Assembly (NCBI GenBank): GCA_021793395.1
Contig: JAJYSU010000011.1
Coordinates: 1 to 51,717 of the forward strand
Length of the DNA: 51,717 nt
Reading direction: 5' to 3'
DNA from: Actinomycetes bacterium
GTDB taxonomy: Bacteria; Actinomycetota; Acidimicrobiia; Acidimicrobiales; RAAP-2
Shown: in pieces, positions 41,612 to 49,942 of the stretch
Layout: every line of letters begins with the position of its first letter
How positions within the stretch are numbered: position 1 is the stretch's first letter
Made by a program: the position numbers and the translations under genes
Notes under the pieces: generated by a model
Seen by the model: the letters and a program-made list of their open reading frames with translations, nothing else
Database searches by the model: none
What the model was told of the DNA's origin: nothing

Positions 41612-44600
41612 GTGAGCGAGGAGTTCGTCCACCTCCACAACCACACCGAGTTCTCGATGCTCGACGGGGCGGCGCGCGTCGAGGAGTTGGTCAGCGCGGC
41701 CGCGGCCGACGGTCAACGGGCGCTGGCGATCACGGATCACGGGAATCTCTACGGCGTGATCGACTTTTACGAGTCGTGTCGACGTCACGGTGTGACGCCG
41801 GTGATCGGTCTCGAGGCCTATATGGCCGCCGAGTCGCGCTTCGATCGTCCACCGCGTCGCGGGCGTCTGGACGATACCGGGGGCGACACCGACGGGGGTC
41901 AGAAGCTCTATCACCACCTGACACTTCTCGCCGTCACCAACGAGGGGTACCGCAATCTTCGCGAACTCTCGTCGCGAGCGTTTCTGGAGGGGTACTACTA
42001 CAAGCCGCGTCTGGACTGGGAACTGCTCGAGCAACACGCCACGGGCCTGATAGCGTCCTCGGGTTGCTTGGGCGGTGTCGTGTTACAGGCGCTGCTTCAG
42101 GACAACTATCCCAAGGCGCGTGACCTCGCCGGTCGTCTCCAATCCATCTTCGGACCGGAGAACTTCTTCATTGAGTTGCAGGATCACGGCTTGCCCGAAC
42201 AGGCTCGTACGAACCCGCAGCTCGTGACGTTGGCGCGTGAGATTGGGGCGCCGTTGCTGGCGACCAATGATCTGCACTACGTCAGCCACGCTGACGTGGA
42301 GATGCACGACGCCCTGCTGTGTATCGGGACGGGCTCGCTCGTGTCGGATCCGAACCGTTTTCGATTTCACAGCGATCAGCACTACCTGAAGACGAGCGCC
42401 GAGATGCGCTACCTGTTCCGCGAGGTGCCCGAGGCCTGTGACAACACCCTGGTGATTGCCGAGCGGGCGGACGTGACGATTGAGTTCGACAATGACGCTC
42501 TGCCCGAGTATCCGATTCCCGCGGAGTTCGCCGGGGCCACGCACCAGGAGGGCGCGGACCGCTTCGTGCGCGAACTGGCCTTCGCCGGCGCCGTCGAGCG
42601 TTACGGCGCGATCGACGAGACGGTGCGCGCGCGCCTGGACTACGAGTTGGGCGTGATCGCGACGATGGGGTTCTCGGACTACTTCCTCGTGGTGTGGGAC
42701 CTTATTCGCCACGCGCGGGAGGCGGGAATTCGGGTGGGGCCCGGACGAGGGTCCGCGGCGGGGTGCTGCGTGGCGTACTGCCTGCGGATCGTGGACCTCG
42801 ACCCCATCCGTTACGGTCTCATTTTCGAGCGGTTCCTCAACCCCGGGCGAAAGCAGATGCCCGATATCGACATGGACTTCGACGAGCGCTACCGCGGCGA
42901 CATGATTCGCTACGCCGCGGAGCGCTACGGGTCGGACCACGTGGCGCAGATCATTACGTTCTCGACCATCAAGGCCCGCGCCGCGGTGCGCGACGCCGCG
43001 CGGGTGCTCGGCTACCCCCCCCAATTGGGGGACCGGATTGCCAAGGCCATGCCGCCGCTGGTCATGGGTCAGGACTTGCCTCTCGAGGCCTGTTTCACTC
43101 CGGTCCCCGGCTACGAGGGACGCTTCGCCGAGGCGGCAGAACTGCGCTCTCTCTACGACGACGACAACGATGTCCACCACGTCGTTGACGTGGCCAAGGG
43201 CTTCGTGGATAAGCGCCGTCAGGACGGTATTCACGCCGCCGCGGTGGTGATTACCAAGGAGCCGGTCCTGGCGTACGTGCCGGTGCAGCGTAAGTCGGGT
43301 CCCAACGCGTCAGTGGACGACTCGCCGATTGTCACCCAGTACGAGGCCAGCGCCATCGAGAAGCTGGGGCTGCTCAAGATGGACTTTCTGGGTCTACGCA
43401 ACCTGGCCATCATTGAGCGAACCCTCGAGCACGTGCGCCGTCGCCGTGACCTGGTCGTCGACATTGATCACGTTCCCCTCGACGACGAGAAGGTCTTCGC
43501 CATGCTCCAGCGGGGGAACTCCATTGGGGTCTTCCAACTCGAGGGCGACAAGATGCGTCAACTCATGCGCCGCCTGGCGCCCACCAGCTTTGACGACATC
43601 GCCGCGCTCGTCGCGTTATACCGACCGGGACCGCTCAGCGAGAACGTGCACAACGACTACGCCGATCGCAAGAACCACCGCCAGGAGGTCATCTACGATC
43701 ACCCCGACCTCGCGCCGATCCTGGGTGAGACCTACGGCCTGATGATCTACCAAGAGGACATCATGCGCGTCGCGACGACCATTGCGGGCTTCTCGATGAC
43801 CGAGGCCGACAATCTGCGCAAGGCCTGTTCGAAGAAGATCCGTGACATGATTCAGGCGCAGCGGACCAAATTCGTCGAGGGCGCCCAGCGCCAGGGCTAC
43901 GAGGAGGACCTCGCCGAGGCCATCTTCGACAAGATCGAACCGTTCGCGGACTACGCCTTCAATAAGAGTCACGCGTACGGTTACGCGCTCATCGCCTACC
44001 AGAATGCCTGGTTGAAGGCCAACTACCCGGTCGAGTACATGGCGGCGCTGCTCACGTCGTTCTCCGACGACAAGGACAAGGCGTCGCTCTATCTCAACGA
44101 GGCACGCCAGATGGAGATTTCCGTGGGCGTGCCCGACGTCAACGAGTCCTTCGCGCAGTACGCGCCGAGCACGAGCAGCGAGAGCACCATTCTCTTCGGG
44201 CTGGCCGCCGTACGCAACGTGGGCGAGGCCCTGGTGGACAAGATTGTGCGCGAGCGTGAGGAGCGTGGTGCCTTTTCGTCCATCTACGACTTCGTGCGCC
44301 GCGTCGACCCGGTGGTACTCAATCGACGCACGATGGAGTCACTGATCAAGGCCGGTGCTTTCGACTCGCTGGGGGTCACTCGACAGGGGCTCCTGTGGCG
44401 AATTGACGAGTTGATCGATGTCACCACCGCCCGTCGCCGAGATCTCTCGCTCGGTATCTCCACCCTCTTTGCGGCGTTCGATGAGGAGGGGGGCGACGAC
44501 TGGGAGGGGACGGAGCTGACGATCTCCAGCGCCGAATTTGAACCGTCGGTGAAGCTGGATTTCGAGCGAGAGATGCTCGGTACCTACATTTCGGACCACC

Positions 44601-45169
44601 CGCTCTACGCCTACGAGGCGGCGCTGGTCGCGCGCACCGACGGCACGATCACCACGGTGCGCGAGCGGGCCGAGGATCTCGCTCGCGTTGGGCGACCGGT
44701 GACCGTGGGCGGGATCTTGTCCGAGGTGCAACTTCGTACCACCAAGGCCGGAGCGCAGTACGCCCGCGTGGTCCTCGAGGACCTGGGCGGAACCATGGAA
44801 ATACTCTTTTCGGCGCGTAAGTTTCAAGAGTACAGCGGATTTTTGGCGAAGGACAACGTGGTCCTGATCAAGGGTCGCCTCGACGTACGCGACGAGGAGA
44901 TGCGCTTCAGCGCCCTCGAGGTGTCCACGCTGACCGTGCAACGAGGTGACGAGGAGTTACGCCTGGCGCTGCGCCCCGAGGACATCACCCCCACCTCCTT
45001 CGCGACTCTGCGCGAAATCCTCTCGCGTTACCCCGGTGCGTCGCCCGTCGTTTTGGAAGCCGGATCGCCCGGAAAGGCCTACCGACTCGACCCGCGATTC
45101 AACGTCGACATCGCGGGTGTCGTGGGCGATCTGCGCTCAGAATTCGGTCGAAACGTGATTAAGGCGTAG
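41612..45169 (+). CDS. dnaE: DNA polymerase III subunit alpha DnaE1
   Basis: 1185 residues, the replicative polymerase. The N-terminal PHP domain opens with HLHNHTEFSMLDGAARVEEL, keeping the metal-binding histidines that often give proofreading activity in actinobacteria. The palm carries the catalytic pair in PDIDMDFDE (about 416-422) and the third aspartate in LKMDFLGLRNL (near 591). Fingers, helix-hairpin-helix, the OB domain (around 1010-1080, VTVGGILSEVQLR) and a C-terminal tail follow. Full length, no disruption. GTG 41612 has GGGAGGAG upstream. Confidence 0.97.
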   Translation: MSEEFVHLHNHTEFSMLDGAARVEELVSAAAADGQRALAITDHGNLYGVIDFYESCRRHGVTPVIGLEAYMAAESRFDRPPRRGRLDDTGGDTDGGQKLYHHLTLLAVTNEGYRNLRELSSRAFLEGYYYKPRLDWELLEQHATGLIASSGCLGGVVLQALLQDNYPKARDLAGRLQSIFGPENFFIELQDHGLPEQARTNPQLVTLAREIGAPLLATNDLHYVSHADVEMHDALLCIGTGSLVSDPNRFRFHSDQHYLKTSAEMRYLFREVPEACDNTLVIAERADVTIEFDNDALPEYPIPAEFAGATHQEGADRFVRELAFAGAVERYGAIDETVRARLDYELGVIATMGFSDYFLVVWDLIRHAREAGIRVGPGRGSAAGCCVAYCLRIVDLDPIRYGLIFERFLNPGRKQMPDIDMDFDERYRGDMIRYAAERYGSDHVAQIITFSTIKARAAVRDAARVLGYPPQLGDRIAKAMPPLVMGQDLPLEACFTPVPGYEGRFAEAAELRSLYDDDNDVHHVVDVAKGFVDKRRQDGIHAAAVVITKEPVLAYVPVQRKSGPNASVDDSPIVTQYEASAIEKLGLLKMDFLGLRNLAIIERTLEHVRRRRDLVVDIDHVPLDDEKVFAMLQRGNSIGVFQLEGDKMRQLMRRLAPTSFDDIAALVALYRPGPLSENVHNDYADRKNHRQEVIYDHPDLAPILGETYGLMIYQEDIMRVATTIAGFSMTEADNLRKACSKKIRDMIQAQRTKFVEGAQRQGYEEDLAEAIFDKIEPFADYAFNKSHAYGYALIAYQNAWLKANYPVEYMAALLTSFSDDKDKASLYLNEARQMEISVGVPDVNESFAQYAPSTSSESTILFGLAAVRNVGEALVDKIVREREERGAFSSIYDFVRRVDPVVLNRRTMESLIKAGAFDSLGVTRQGLLWRIDELIDVTTARRRDLSLGISTLFAAFDEEGGDDWEGTELTISSAEFEPSVKLDFEREMLGTYISDHPLYAYEAALVARTDGTITTVRERAEDLARVGRPVTVGGILSEVQLRTTKAGAQYARVVLEDLGGTMEILFSARKFQEYSGFLAKDNVVLIKGRLDVRDEEMRFSALEVSTLTVQRGDEELRLALRPEDITPTSFATLREILSRYPGASPVVLEAGSPGKAYRLDPRFNVDIAGVVGDLRSEFGRNVIKA

Positions 45170-45174
45170 CGTGC

Positions 45175-45190
45175 GCCCCGTTCGTGGGGC
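45175..45190 (+). terminator. UUCG-capped hairpin after dnaE
   Basis: GCCCCG (45175-45180), loop TTCG, TGGGGC (45185-45190) form a six-pair stem with a stable UUCG tetraloop. There is no T-run. It lies 5 bp after the dnaE stop and just before the next gene's promoter. Confidence 0.55.
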
Positions 45191-45207
45191 CCGGTGGCTC
45201 ATTCCCG

Positions 45208-45213
45208 TAGAAT
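45208..45213 (+). promoter_or_regulatory. -10 box (TAGAAT) of a leaderless promoter
   Basis: TAGAAT is followed by GGACTC and ATG 45220, the 6-nt leaderless spacing. Confidence 0.6.
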
Positions 45214-45219
45214 GGACTC

Positions 45220-45891
45220 ATGGCCATGACCGTCACGACAAAGGACACCACTGCTCTTAGCGACGTTGAGCTCGCCGAGATGGCCGACTTATGCGTCGAC
45301 CGCGAACCCAATTTCGACATCGGATTCCTGTCCAAACAGCGTGAGGAGTGGGTACTCTCGACGATCGCCCGCGAGGGCGCGCGGATGCGCGGCTACGCGT
45401 TTTCGTCGCTCGAGAGAATTGGAGGAACGCCGGCGCTACTGGTGGGGCTGCTACTCGTGGATCGTAACGCCAAATCGGATCAGACGCTTCGAGTGATCCT
45501 TCAGGATCAATTCCGGCGGGCGTTGCTAGCCTTTCCTGACGAGGACGTTCTTCTCGGGTCGCGACTTAGTACCCCCGACGGCTTTCGGGCCTTCAATGGC
45601 CTGGTGGACATCGTGCCGCGTGAGGGGTACAAGCCCACGGGCGAGGATCGCGCGTGGGGGCGCCGACTCGCCAAACGTTTCGGAGCCGAGAAGGCGATCG
45701 ATGACCACACCTTCGTGATGACCGTTGCTCCGGGCCCGGTGGGGTGTCTCGACTACGTGACGGCCAAGGGAAGCGTCCCCGATGGGGCCGAGCGCTTCTT
45801 TGAGGATCTCGAGCCGGAGAAGGGTCAGCGCCTCGTCGTCTTCGGCTGGGCGATGGCCGAAACACTGGCGTCGACCAAGCTGCCCAAGTAG
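45220..45891 (+). CDS. Conserved-looking protein of unknown function
   Basis: 223 residues, soluble, no signal peptide or membrane segment. I do not recognise a named domain with certainty. The mixed alpha/beta pattern, with EEWVLSTIAREGARMRGYAFSSLERIGGTPALLVGLLLV followed by a helix, loosely recalls a GNAT-type acyltransferase core, but the acetyl-CoA motif is not clear. Three cysteines or fewer, and several well-ordered segments (DLCVDREPNFDIGFLSK, AWGRRLAKRFG, VVFGWAMAETL), suggest a real folded protein. Probably leaderless and transcribed alone after dnaE. Confidence 0.8.
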   Translation: MAMTVTTKDTTALSDVELAEMADLCVDREPNFDIGFLSKQREEWVLSTIAREGARMRGYAFSSLERIGGTPALLVGLLLVDRNAKSDQTLRVILQDQFRRALLAFPDEDVLLGSRLSTPDGFRAFNGLVDIVPREGYKPTGEDRAWGRRLAKRFGAEKAIDDHTFVMTVAPGPVGCLDYVTAKGSVPDGAERFFEDLEPEKGQRLVVFGWAMAETLASTKLPK

Positions 45892-45932
45892 CGCGGTGCC
45901 CGCGGCAGGGGCGTCGTCCACGACCGTGCGGC

Positions 45933-46652
45933 TCAGCCGCGCGGCAAGAGCCCCGTGCAACTCTTGTAACAGTGCCCGTCGATAGGGTTGGACAGCGTCG
46001 TGAGAACGTAGGCGGGTCGAAATCCCAGCGAGGTCGCGAGTTCCTTGCCGGCGAGCGAGGTCCGTCGCGTTGCTTCCATAGTGCGGATCGCGTGGCGATC
46101 TTCGCAGACGAGCCAGACGTCGTCGCCGAACCAGCCGAAGCGTACCCAGGTGGATCCGTCATCGAGACGGCGTAGCAACTGTGGTCCTCGATCAGCCGCA
46201 ATAAGTGCCACGCTGGGGCGCTCGCCGCGGAACTCCCAGTAGGGCGCACTCGGTCCACGAAAACCGAAGAGAGGGCCGTCGGCGGGCGCGGAGAGCGCGT
46301 AGAGCCACTTGCGTACGCGACGCCCGTGATAGGTACCGACTCGGCGCGGGAGGTCGGCGAGGGTTACCGCTTCCGGCTGGGCTAGATCGGAGCGCTCGAT
46401 GTCCGGCGCGAGAACGCCCTCGACGACGTCGAAGCGGGCGAGGTCCGTGTCGATCCCCACGGGCCAGGGGATACGCCAACGAACGATCGCCTGGCTGGCG
46501 AGGTCGATCACGGTCGTCGACTCGTCGGTGGATCCCAGAACCAGGGCGGTCATCGTCGAGCCTGGCGTGAGGTCGACGACCGGTCGCTGGGGCGTGTGCT
46601 CGACCAGTTGCTTGATCGCGCGAGCGTCGGGTTCGCGGGTCCAGGGTGTCAC
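45933..46652 (-). CDS. Protein of unknown function downstream of the YyaL-like gene
   Basis: 239 residues from GTG 46652, whose GTGA overlaps the stop of the preceding YyaL-like gene, so the two are translationally coupled. Soluble, beta-rich and tryptophan-containing, without motifs I recognise. The sequence reads like an enzyme-independent binding or repeat-type beta protein (VIDLASQAIVRWRIPWPVG, STWVRFGWFGDDVWLVCEDR). Two cysteines near the C-terminus (GHCYKSCTGL) could form a disulfide or metal site. A role linked to the partner is likely but unknown. Confidence 0.7.
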   Translation of the reverse strand: MTPWTREPDARAIKQLVEHTPQRPVVDLTPGSTMTALVLGSTDESTTVIDLASQAIVRWRIPWPVGIDTDLARFDVVEGVLAPDIERSDLAQPEAVTLADLPRRVGTYHGRRVRKWLYALSAPADGPLFGFRGPSAPYWEFRGERPSVALIAADRGPQLLRRLDDGSTWVRFGWFGDDVWLVCEDRHAIRTMEATRRTSLAGKELATSLGFRPAYVLTTLSNPIDGHCYKSCTGLLPRG

Positions 46653-48655
46653 GCGGTGAGATCTCGCAACTGCTCATCGAGTTCCGTGATCGACTCGACG
46701 GGGCGGGAACACACTCCCGCTCGGCATACGTACGCGACGCCGGATCGGCGACCCGCGAGCAGGGGCGACGAGCCGGTTCCAACGACGAGGACACTGCGGG
46801 GCACGGCCCTACATCGTACGTGGTCGCTCAGGGGGTGAGCAGCGCCGGGCACGACAATTTCGACGCCGTCGAGGGCGAATCCCGCGGCGTCGAGTGAGTC
46901 GACCACGAGGTCGGGGTGGTCGCGCACCAGTCCCCCGACGAGTTCAACCAGCCGTCGGGCGCACGCGGCCCAGTTCGGATCACCCGTGCACAGCGCCAGC
47001 CGTGCCGTCAGACGTGCGCTGAGGCCGTGGGCGGAGGGCGTGACACCGTCGAACAGGTCCTTGGGCCGTATCGGGAGGTCCTCGGCGAGGTCACTCGCGG
47101 TGAAGATGCCCCGGCCCACGTGTGGCGCGAGCGCACTGGGGACGTCACCATCCCAGTGGTGGTCGATGAGGTACGTAGCGACGTCACGAGCGCGGGTCAA
47201 CCACTCGTCGACGCCCGTCGCCTCGTAGGCGTCGACGAGCGCGTCGCCGAGTGCGGCCACGTCGGCCGCGGTCGCGTGCGCGTCGGTGGAGCGGGTGCGC
47301 CACCACTGTCCGTTGCGGTAGTGGGTTCTCTCGAGTGACGTGAGCAGGTCGAGTGCGCGCGCGACGAACCGCGACTCATCGCTCACGAGACACGCACTGG
47401 CGAAGTAGGCGTTCCACTCGAGCACGACCTTGTCGTCACGGCGTGGCTGAGGACGACGTCGGCGCTGGTCGCGCAGCGCCGCTCGAGCGGCCTGGAGCGA
47501 GGGGGGCGTGAGGAATGGTTCGCCGTCCGCGAGTGCGGGGACCGTGCGGCCGTCCACGGTGGCCGACGAGGGGATTGACCATCGCGCGAGGGCTCGCGGG
47601 ATGTCGTCGTCGAGTCCCGCCGTACGCAGAGTGTCGGCCACTTCGTCGGCGCGCCACGTGACGTGTGATCCCTCGACGCCACCGGCATCGGCGTCGAGGG
47701 AGGAGGCGAGACCATCGGGCGTGGCCAGTTCGTCGAGGCAAAATTGCAGTGTGGCGAGGGCGACGTCACGCCACTGTGGGTGGTCGCCGAGGCGCCGCGT
47801 TGCCCAGAGAAAAGATCGCGCGAGGAGTGCTTGGTCGCTGAGCATCTTCTCGAAGTGCGGCACGTGCCACTCGGCGTCGACGCTGTAGCGGGCGAAGCCC
47901 GCGTCCAGATGGTTGTAGAGGCCGCGTGTGGCGACGGCGTCGAGCGTACGCGCGACGGCGTTGCGTGCGTCGTCGTCGTCGAACTCGCTCAGGGCGTCGA
48001 CCAGGCGCGCCCGCGGAAACTTGGGGGCGGGGCCAAAGCCACCGTCAGCGTCGCACAGGGCAATCAGTCGAGTGCGCAACAGGGAGCGGGCGCCCGCGAG
48101 ATCGAGCGCGGTGGTTGGAGTAGGTACCAGGTGGTCAACGAGCGCGACGTCGCGCGCGAGGGCGTCCGTGAGCTCGTCGGCCTGCGCGACGACCGCCTCG
48201 CGCTGGATCGCCCAGGCGTTGGCGAGCGCTCGTAGGAGCCGTGGAAAGCCGATCGTGCCGTCGCGGTCGTCGGGGGGGTAGTACGTACCGGCCATGAACG
48301 GGCGGCCGTCCGGCAGGAGGAAGACCGACAGTGGCCAGCCTCCGTGTCCGGTCATCAACTGGGCGGCGCTCATGTAGAGCGCGTCAACGTCGGGTCGCTC
48401 CTCGCGGTCTACCTTGATGGAGACGAAGGAGTCGTTGAGCAGCGACGCAATCTCGGGACTCTCGAATGACTCCTTCGCCATGACGTGACACCAGTGACAG
48501 GCGCTGTAGCCAACGGAGAGGAAAATCGGTTGGTCACGCGCGGCGGCGTCGGCCAGGGCGTCCGACCCCCACGTCCACCATCGCACTGGATTGTCGGCGT
48601 GTTCGCGCAGATAGGGCGAACCCAATTGATCTCGGACGTCGCGCAGTAGGGGCAC
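46649..48655 (-). CDS. YyaL/SSP411-like thioredoxin-domain protein (DUF255)
   Basis: 668 residues. The N-terminal thioredoxin-like domain opens with SPYLREHADNPVRWWTWG and has the CxxC motif in GYSACHWCHVMAKESF (Cys53, Cys56). It continues with KVDREERPDVDALYM and GGWPLSVFLLPDG, all signatures of the family. The C-terminal part is an (alpha/alpha) barrel like those of N-acylglucosamine epimerases. The biochemical role is not established. GTG 48655 follows TAGAGT by 6 nt (leaderless). Coupled to the unknown gene downstream. Confidence 0.9.
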   Translation of the reverse strand: MPLLRDVRDQLGSPYLREHADNPVRWWTWGSDALADAAARDQPIFLSVGYSACHWCHVMAKESFESPEIASLLNDSFVSIKVDREERPDVDALYMSAAQLMTGHGGWPLSVFLLPDGRPFMAGTYYPPDDRDGTIGFPRLLRALANAWAIQREAVVAQADELTDALARDVALVDHLVPTPTTALDLAGARSLLRTRLIALCDADGGFGPAPKFPRARLVDALSEFDDDDARNAVARTLDAVATRGLYNHLDAGFARYSVDAEWHVPHFEKMLSDQALLARSFLWATRRLGDHPQWRDVALATLQFCLDELATPDGLASSLDADAGGVEGSHVTWRADEVADTLRTAGLDDDIPRALARWSIPSSATVDGRTVPALADGEPFLTPPSLQAARAALRDQRRRRPQPRRDDKVVLEWNAYFASACLVSDESRFVARALDLLTSLERTHYRNGQWWRTRSTDAHATAADVAALGDALVDAYEATGVDEWLTRARDVATYLIDHHWDGDVPSALAPHVGRGIFTASDLAEDLPIRPKDLFDGVTPSAHGLSARLTARLALCTGDPNWAACARRLVELVGGLVRDHPDLVVDSLDAAGFALDGVEIVVPGAAHPLSDHVRCRAVPRSVLVVGTGSSPLLAGRRSGVAYVCRAGVCSRPVESITELDEQLRDLTA

Positions 48656-48661
48656 CCCTTG

Positions 48662-48667
48662 ACTCTA
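48662..48667 (-). promoter_or_regulatory. -10 box (TAGAGT) of the leaderless YyaL-like gene
   Basis: Minus-strand TAGAGT, then CAAGGG, then GTG 48655 at 6 nt. Confidence 0.55.
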
Positions 48668-48739
48668 CGGTCCGCCTAAAGCGTCGACGCGAGGTCGCCC
48701 ACGGACGTGGCTATCGTGAGCGGGGGAGGGCTAAGCGAC

Positions 48740-49723
48740 GTGGTGCGGTGGGGTGTTCTCGGGACGGGGTCCATTGCGCGGACCTTCACGCGCGACCTGG
48801 CGCTAGCTCGCGCGGGTCAGGTCGTCGCGGTCGGGTCACGCACGTTAGCGGGCGCCGCCGCCTTCGCGCACGAGTTCAACGTGTCGCGAGCGTACGGTTC
48901 CTACGAGGCGCTGGTTGGCGACCCTGACGTTGACGTGGTGTACGTGGCCACGCCGCACCCCTTTCACCACGACAACGCCCGTCTCGCGCTCACGGCCAAT
49001 AAGCACGTGCTCGTCGAGAAGCCCTTCACCGTCACCGCCGCGCAGGCGCGCGATTTGGTTGAACGGGCGCGGGCGTCAGATCTCTTTCTCATGGAGGCGA
49101 TGTGGACGCGCTTCTTGCCTCACGTCGTGGCGATTCGCGACATCCTCGCGCGCGGTGACTTGGGGACGATCGTGGCGGTGGAAGCCGACCACGGCCAGTG
49201 GTTCGAGGACGATCCGACGTCGCGACTCTTCGCCCCCGAACTCGGGGGTGGAGCTCTGCTGGATCTTGGCGTCTACCCGGTGTCCTTCGCGTCAATGGTG
49301 CTCGGAACGCCGTCGCGCGTCAGCGCTCTGGTGACGCCGGCCTCGACGGGGGTTGACGCGCAGACCTCGATGCTCTTCGGGTACGACGGGGGAGCCCAGG
49401 CGATACTGACGTGCACGTCGCGCGCGCGTAGCGCCACGCGGGCCAGCATCGTGGGCACCGACGCCCGTCTCGATGTTGAAGGGGACTTCTACGCGCCTAG
49501 TTCGTTCGACGTCGTCACTCGTCACGGCGTGCGAACGCGTCACGACTTCGTGACGAGGGGGCGTGGCCTGCACTACGAAGCGGCGGAGGTGACTCGTTGC
49601 GTGCTCGACGGGCGCCGCGAGAGCGCGGCTATGCCCCTGGACGAGAGTGTGGCCATCGTGGCAACTCTCGAACGAGTTCTCGCGTCGAGCGTGCGCTCGG
49701 CGACGCGCGACGGCGGATTGTAA
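48740..49723 (+). CDS. Gfo/Idh/MocA-family NAD(P)-dependent oxidoreductase
   Basis: About 327 residues. The N-terminal Rossmann fold starts WGVLGTGSIARTFTRDL, followed by VDVVYVATPHPFHHDNARLAL and the catalytic lysine block VLVEKPFTVTAAQARDL. The C-terminal domain contains GGGALLDLGVYPVSFA, with the family's Asp and Tyr. It oxidises or reduces a sugar-type substrate, perhaps a trans-dihydrodiol or pentose derivative. GTG 48740 follows GGGGGAGGG at a suitable distance; upstream GTGs at 48707 and 48716 are alternatives. A sugar importer follows downstream, which suits sugar metabolism. Confidence 0.88.
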   Translation: MVRWGVLGTGSIARTFTRDLALARAGQVVAVGSRTLAGAAAFAHEFNVSRAYGSYEALVGDPDVDVVYVATPHPFHHDNARLALTANKHVLVEKPFTVTAAQARDLVERARASDLFLMEAMWTRFLPHVVAIRDILARGDLGTIVAVEADHGQWFEDDPTSRLFAPELGGGALLDLGVYPVSFASMVLGTPSRVSALVTPASTGVDAQTSMLFGYDGGAQAILTCTSRARSATRASIVGTDARLDVEGDFYAPSSFDVVTRHGVRTRHDFVTRGRGLHYEAAEVTRCVLDGRRESAAMPLDESVAIVATLERVLASSVRSATRDGGL

Positions 49724-49850
49724 CGGTCGCGAGCGGCGCGGGAGGGGTGGCTCGATCGCGCGATCGTGCAGCGATGGGGGCCGTCGCGGCTGATGCGGGC
49801 GGGTCTTTTGTCACGATCTTGGGTCCCGTGCGTGGTTGTACGGAGCGCCG

Positions 49851-49859
49851 TGCTACGTT
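49851..49859 (+). promoter_or_regulatory. Extended -10 promoter (TGCTACGTT) of the sugar importer
   Basis: TG-C-TACGTT is an extended -10 element without a clear -35. The leader to ATG 49943 is about 75 nt and holds two direct repeats and a hairpin. Confidence 0.5.
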
Positions 49860-49872
49860 CGTCATGGATCCC

Positions 49873-49892
49873 GCGTTCACGCGGCGTTCACG
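49873..49892 (+). repeat. Direct repeat GCGTTCACG x2, possible operator
   Basis: GCGTTCACG occurs at 49873-49881 and 49884-49892, 11 bp start to start, about one helical turn, directly downstream of the predicted transcription start. This position would suit a repressor. A hairpin GGTGCC / GGCACC with loop GCGG follows at 49907-49922. Confidence 0.4.
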
Positions 49893-49942
49893 AAGTGCAA
49901 CGTAAGGGTGCCGCGGGGCACCACAGAAGGGTTGGGGAGAAC

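Noticed and set aside
42083..43234. Minus-strand 383-codon open frame opposite dnaE
   Set aside because: It is the antisense of conserved DnaE sequence and reflects high GC, not coding.
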